Assembly: GCA_021106775.1 (NCBI GenBank)
Contig: JAIOTL010000240.1
Location: 1-15,911 of the forward strand
Direction: 5' to 3'
DNA from: Planctomycetota bacterium
GTDB lineage: Bacteria > Planctomycetota > UBA8742 > SKZP01 > JAIOTL01
Length of the DNA stretch: 15,911 nt
Both the position numbers and the translations under genes were made by a program. Positions within the stretch are counted from its first letter, which is position 1; every line of letters starts with the position of its first letter. Of the stretch, positions 13,802 to 15,911 are shown one piece after another. The notes beneath the pieces were generated by a model, which saw nothing but the letters and a program-made list of their open reading frames with translations, had not been told where the DNA came from and made no database searches.

Positions 13802-14410
13802 ATGAAAAAGTGTAAATTTATTGGCTTAGCTTTATTAATTATTCTGTTCGTTTCTTGTGTAACCAGCCAAGAGGATGACAAGTATGGCTACAATTATGGT
13901 GTTGATGATAAAAAGGATATATCAACATCAAACGATGACGAAAACAAACCTCCCTCAACTATTGTACGTGTTCAGAACTTCCTAAGCGGTGATACATTTG
14001 TAATGGTTAACGGTAAAATCCTAAAGCTTGCAGGCATTGAATCCCCAAAAGCTGGTGAACCATATTTTAAGAAAGCCAAGGATTATGCACAATGGCTTAT
14101 CGGTACGAATATATTACGCCTTGTCTGGATTAAAGATACAAAAAAGATTGATAAAGTCTGGAAAGCAAATGTTATTATCTCAAAATCTGGCAATATGATT
14201 TCTGTGAACGAACAAATGGTAAAACGTGGTTTGGCAAAAGTTACGGTTATTGAGCCGATTAAGTACCAAACAATTGATCTAAAAGATGATGCAAAGTTAA
14301 TTTCATTATCAGATTCGGATAACAAAGCGGTATTCGATATGTTAATTGAGATGCAAAAAGATGCTCATCGAAACAAGCTGAATATTTGGAGTGGAAAGTA
14401 CGAAGAATAA
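13802..14410 (+). CDS. Lipoprotein with a degenerate staphylococcal-nuclease-like (SNase) domain
   Basis: The 202-residue product has a signal peptide and lipobox FVSC (Cys19), then a polar acidic spacer to about residue 52. Residues ~54-198 follow the SNase fold pattern: VRVQNFLSGDTFVMVNGKILKLAGIESPKAGEPYF, NMISVNEQMVKRGLAKV and the ending QKDAHRNKLNIW. Asp64 of GDT is kept. The positions of the catalytic residues Arg35, Asp40, Thr41, Glu43 and Arg87 of staphylococcal nuclease are occupied here by Lys75, Glu80, Ser81, Lys83 and Lys121. Nuclease activity is therefore doubtful and a binding role more likely. I use ATG 13802, with GGTGAT just upstream; the in-frame start at 13745 would bury the signal peptide. 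The kinase gene begins eight bases after the stop, so the two are almost certainly cotranscribed and perhaps coupled. Confidence 0.82.
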   Translation: MKKCKFIGLALLIILFVSCVTSQEDDKYGYNYGVDDKKDISTSNDDENKPPSTIVRVQNFLSGDTFVMVNGKILKLAGIESPKAGEPYFKKAKDYAQWLIGTNILRLVWIKDTKKIDKVWKANVIISKSGNMISVNEQMVKRGLAKVTVIEPIKYQTIDLKDDAKLISLSDSDNKAVFDMLIEMQKDAHRNKLNIWSGKYEE

Positions 14411-14418
14411 GGATTTAA

Positions 14419-15741
14419 ATGGCATCAAAACAAGAGATGTTACTTTCGGTTCTTGCTGTAAAACAGGGATTAATCACTCCTGAGAGGGTTCAGGAATGCA
14501 TGGATCTTCAGCGTATAATGCAGGAAGAGAAGCAGGATAGTGTATCTCTTTTGAAAATTTTTCTTGCTAAGGAGTATTTAAGCGTTGAACAGATTAGGGA
14601 TATGCAGACGCCAGCACTTCCGAAAACTGTTACAATCGAAGGCGCAAAGCAATTACCCGATTATGAAATAATTGAGCAAATCGGCGAAGGTGGTGTTGCA
14701 ACGGTCTTCAAAGCGATTCATAAACCTACGGACAATCTTTGTGCATTGAAAATTCTTTTCCCAATTCATGCTATTAACAGTATTTTCGTCGAAAGATTCA
14801 GAAATGAGGCTGAGCTTCTCGTAAAATTTGACCACAAAAACCTTGTAAAAGGCTTTGAATACGGAGTTTATCCGCCTGATGACGTGGAAGTCGAACCCCA
14901 TGAACGCCTACATTATCTCGCGATGGAGCTTGTAACAGGCAGGTCTGTTCAGGATGATATACTTGAGAACAGCTCCTTGGATGAGAACAAGGCATTGCAT
15001 ATTATCATTCAGATTGCTGAGACTCTCGAGTATTTGCACTTCCAAAATGTTGTTCACAGGGATATTAAACCCGATAATATTCTTTACGATGATGAAGGCA
15101 ATATCAAACTTTGCGATTTAGGATTTGCCAAGGAAATTGAGACTGACAAAGCAGGATCCATTGAGGATGTTACATGCGGTACGGTGCAGTACATTTCGCC
15201 TGAACAGGCACGCGGTTACATCGATGTCGATATTCGTGCGGACATTTATTCGCTTGGCGCAACTTTGTTTCATCTTGTAACCGGCGATGTACCGTTTACA
15301 GGCAAAGATTCAATGGACATTATGGCAAAACAGGTGCTTGAGAACATCGACCAGGAAAAATTTCAGAAACTCACGCCATATTTCGGTTATTTTATCGAAA
15401 AAATGATGGCAAAAGACCGTGAAAACAGGTATCAGACCCCCAGAGAGTGTATTGAAGATATAAACAGCATCATCAGCGGTGCTCAGTCTTTGCAATATAA
15501 GCCAGAGCATGATCCATTGCTTGCCAAACTAGTGGCACCATTGAAAAAGCCGAAAATTGGTACGCCAAAACATTTTAAACCACACAGGGGCATCAAACCT
15601 AAGACACCTCCTATTAGAAAAGCTACGCCACTTATGAAAACGCCTAAACCGATTAGAAAACCTGTAAAATCACCACCGATAATGAAGCCAAAAAAAAATA
15701 AAAACAACATAAATCCTCGCACAGAGAAACCCGATAACTAA
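14419..15741 (+). CDS. Hanks-type Ser/Thr protein kinase with N-terminal helical domain and basic tail
   Basis: The 440-residue protein transfers phosphate from ATP to Ser/Thr on target proteins. Residues 1-63 form the helical domain shared with the acidic protein at 6884 (LAVKQGLITPERVQECMDLQ). The kinase domain spans ~82-353. It has the Gly-rich loop IGEGGVATVF (88-97), Lys111 (ALK), Glu130 in helix C, and catalytic HRDIKPDN (213-220, Asp215). It also has DLG (233-235) in place of DFG, CGTVQYISPEQ (253-263) and IRADIYSLG (272-280). All catalytic residues are present, so it should be active. No transmembrane segment or extracellular sensor is seen. Residues ~377-440 are a low-complexity Lys/Pro tail of strong positive charge, perhaps for docking to acidic partners. 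A GGA next to the previous stop codon serves as ribosome binding site. It is the last gene of a two-gene operon. Confidence 0.95.
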   Translation: MASKQEMLLSVLAVKQGLITPERVQECMDLQRIMQEEKQDSVSLLKIFLAKEYLSVEQIRDMQTPALPKTVTIEGAKQLPDYEIIEQIGEGGVATVFKAIHKPTDNLCALKILFPIHAINSIFVERFRNEAELLVKFDHKNLVKGFEYGVYPPDDVEVEPHERLHYLAMELVTGRSVQDDILENSSLDENKALHIIIQIAETLEYLHFQNVVHRDIKPDNILYDDEGNIKLCDLGFAKEIETDKAGSIEDVTCGTVQYISPEQARGYIDVDIRADIYSLGATLFHLVTGDVPFTGKDSMDIMAKQVLENIDQEKFQKLTPYFGYFIEKMMAKDRENRYQTPRECIEDINSIISGAQSLQYKPEHDPLLAKLVAPLKKPKIGTPKHFKPHRGIKPKTPPIRKATPLMKTPKPIRKPVKSPPIMKPKKNKNNINPRTEKPDN

Positions 15742-15750
15742 CAATCAGTT

Positions 15751-15773
15751 GACGGCCTTAAAACCGTCTTTCT
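15751..15773 (+). terminator. Possible terminator after the kinase gene
   Basis: GACGG (15751-15755) and CCGTC (15764-15768) form a short GC-rich stem with an eight-base loop, followed by TTTCT. It lies ten bases after the kinase stop codon. The stem is short and the T-run is interrupted, so it may be weak. Confidence 0.45.
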
Positions 15774-15796
15774 GTGCCACTGCGAGAGTTTTGCCA

Positions 15797-15823
15797 GTCA
15801 TTCTGAGCACAGCGAAGAATCCT
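15797..15823. repeat. Second interspersed repeat type (GTCATTCTGAGC ... AGCGAAGAATCCT)
   Basis: This stretch matches the form of a short repeat I recognise from the intergenic regions of many bacterial genomes (TCATTCTGAG then AGCGAAGAATC). It is non-coding and lies between the kinase terminator and the palindromic repeat at 15860. Only one copy is in this window, so its repeat status rests on recall. Confidence 0.45.
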
Positions 15824-15859
15824 AGTACTTTGTCAAGAAAGTAGTAAAGGGCTAAAAAA

Positions 15860-15889
15860 CTGTCATTCCCAACTTGATTGGGAATCCAG
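15860..15889. repeat. Interspersed palindromic repeat, copy B (inverted relative to copy A)
   Basis: The 30 bases are the exact reverse complement of 10339-10368. Similarity continues past the GGAATCCAG end, with ATAA after one mismatch, so the element may be slightly longer than 30 bp. With the repeat at 15797 it makes the 170-bp tail of the window a cluster of repeats with no gene. Confidence 0.85.
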
Positions 15890-15911
15890 GATAAGTTAGA
15901 ATATAATATTG

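Noticed and set aside
1..15911. Phage, transposon or restriction/defence island
   Set aside because: No transposase, integrase, methyltransferase, toxin-antitoxin or phage structural gene is visible on either strand. The SNase-like protein is lipid-anchored and lacks catalytic residues, so I do not read it as a defence nuclease.

Overview
The window is an AT-rich, gene-dense bacterial chromosome segment. The organism is probably Gram-negative: the proteins include five lipoprotein-type or secreted precursors with signal peptides and a metalloprotease ending in a Gly-Cys, transmembrane, basic sorting tail. A Hanks-type Ser/Thr kinase and a second large protein share an N-terminal helical domain of a type I associate with planctomycete-like bacteria and some candidate phyla. 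The phylum cannot be fixed from this sequence, and nothing looks phage- or transposon-derived.

Layout. Positions 1-126 hold the start of a truncated minus-strand secreted protein. Positions 273-356 encode tRNA-Leu(TAG). A possible promoter and a ~136-bp conserved leader element precede a 78-residue NIL-domain protein (666-902), which ends at a clear terminator. Next is a convergent pair of predicted surface proteins: a lipoprotein with two right-handed beta-helices around a PKD domain (1039-3456, +) and a matrixin-like zinc metalloprotease with a C-terminal sorting tail (3478-5724, -). A metallophosphoesterase (5845-6744, +) runs divergently from the protease across a 120-bp region with an inverted repeat. 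Then come a very acidic 953-residue protein with tandem repeats (6884-9745, +) and a small lipoprotein (9790-10314, +), likely one operon. dnaK (10377-12368, -) faces them, and its terminator lies over the end of the lipoprotein gene. Upstream of dnaK is a second copy of the ~136-bp element, leading into a Tyr/Trp-rich lipoprotein gene (12846-13646, +). Last is a probable operon of a degenerate SNase-fold lipoprotein (13802-14410) and a Ser/Thr kinase (14419-15741), preceded by a 19-bp operator-like palindrome and followed by interspersed repeats.

How the parts may work together. Envelope and surface functions dominate. The kinase (basic Lys/Pro tail) and the acidic repeat protein share the same N-terminal domain, which makes them candidate partners in a cytoplasmic signalling assembly (inference). 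The most unusual non-coding signal is the ~136-bp element, present at 497-633 and 12704-12838, each time between a candidate promoter and the start codon of a plus-strand gene. It could be a structured 5' leader or a mobile non-autonomous repeat. I do not recognise it as a named RNA family.
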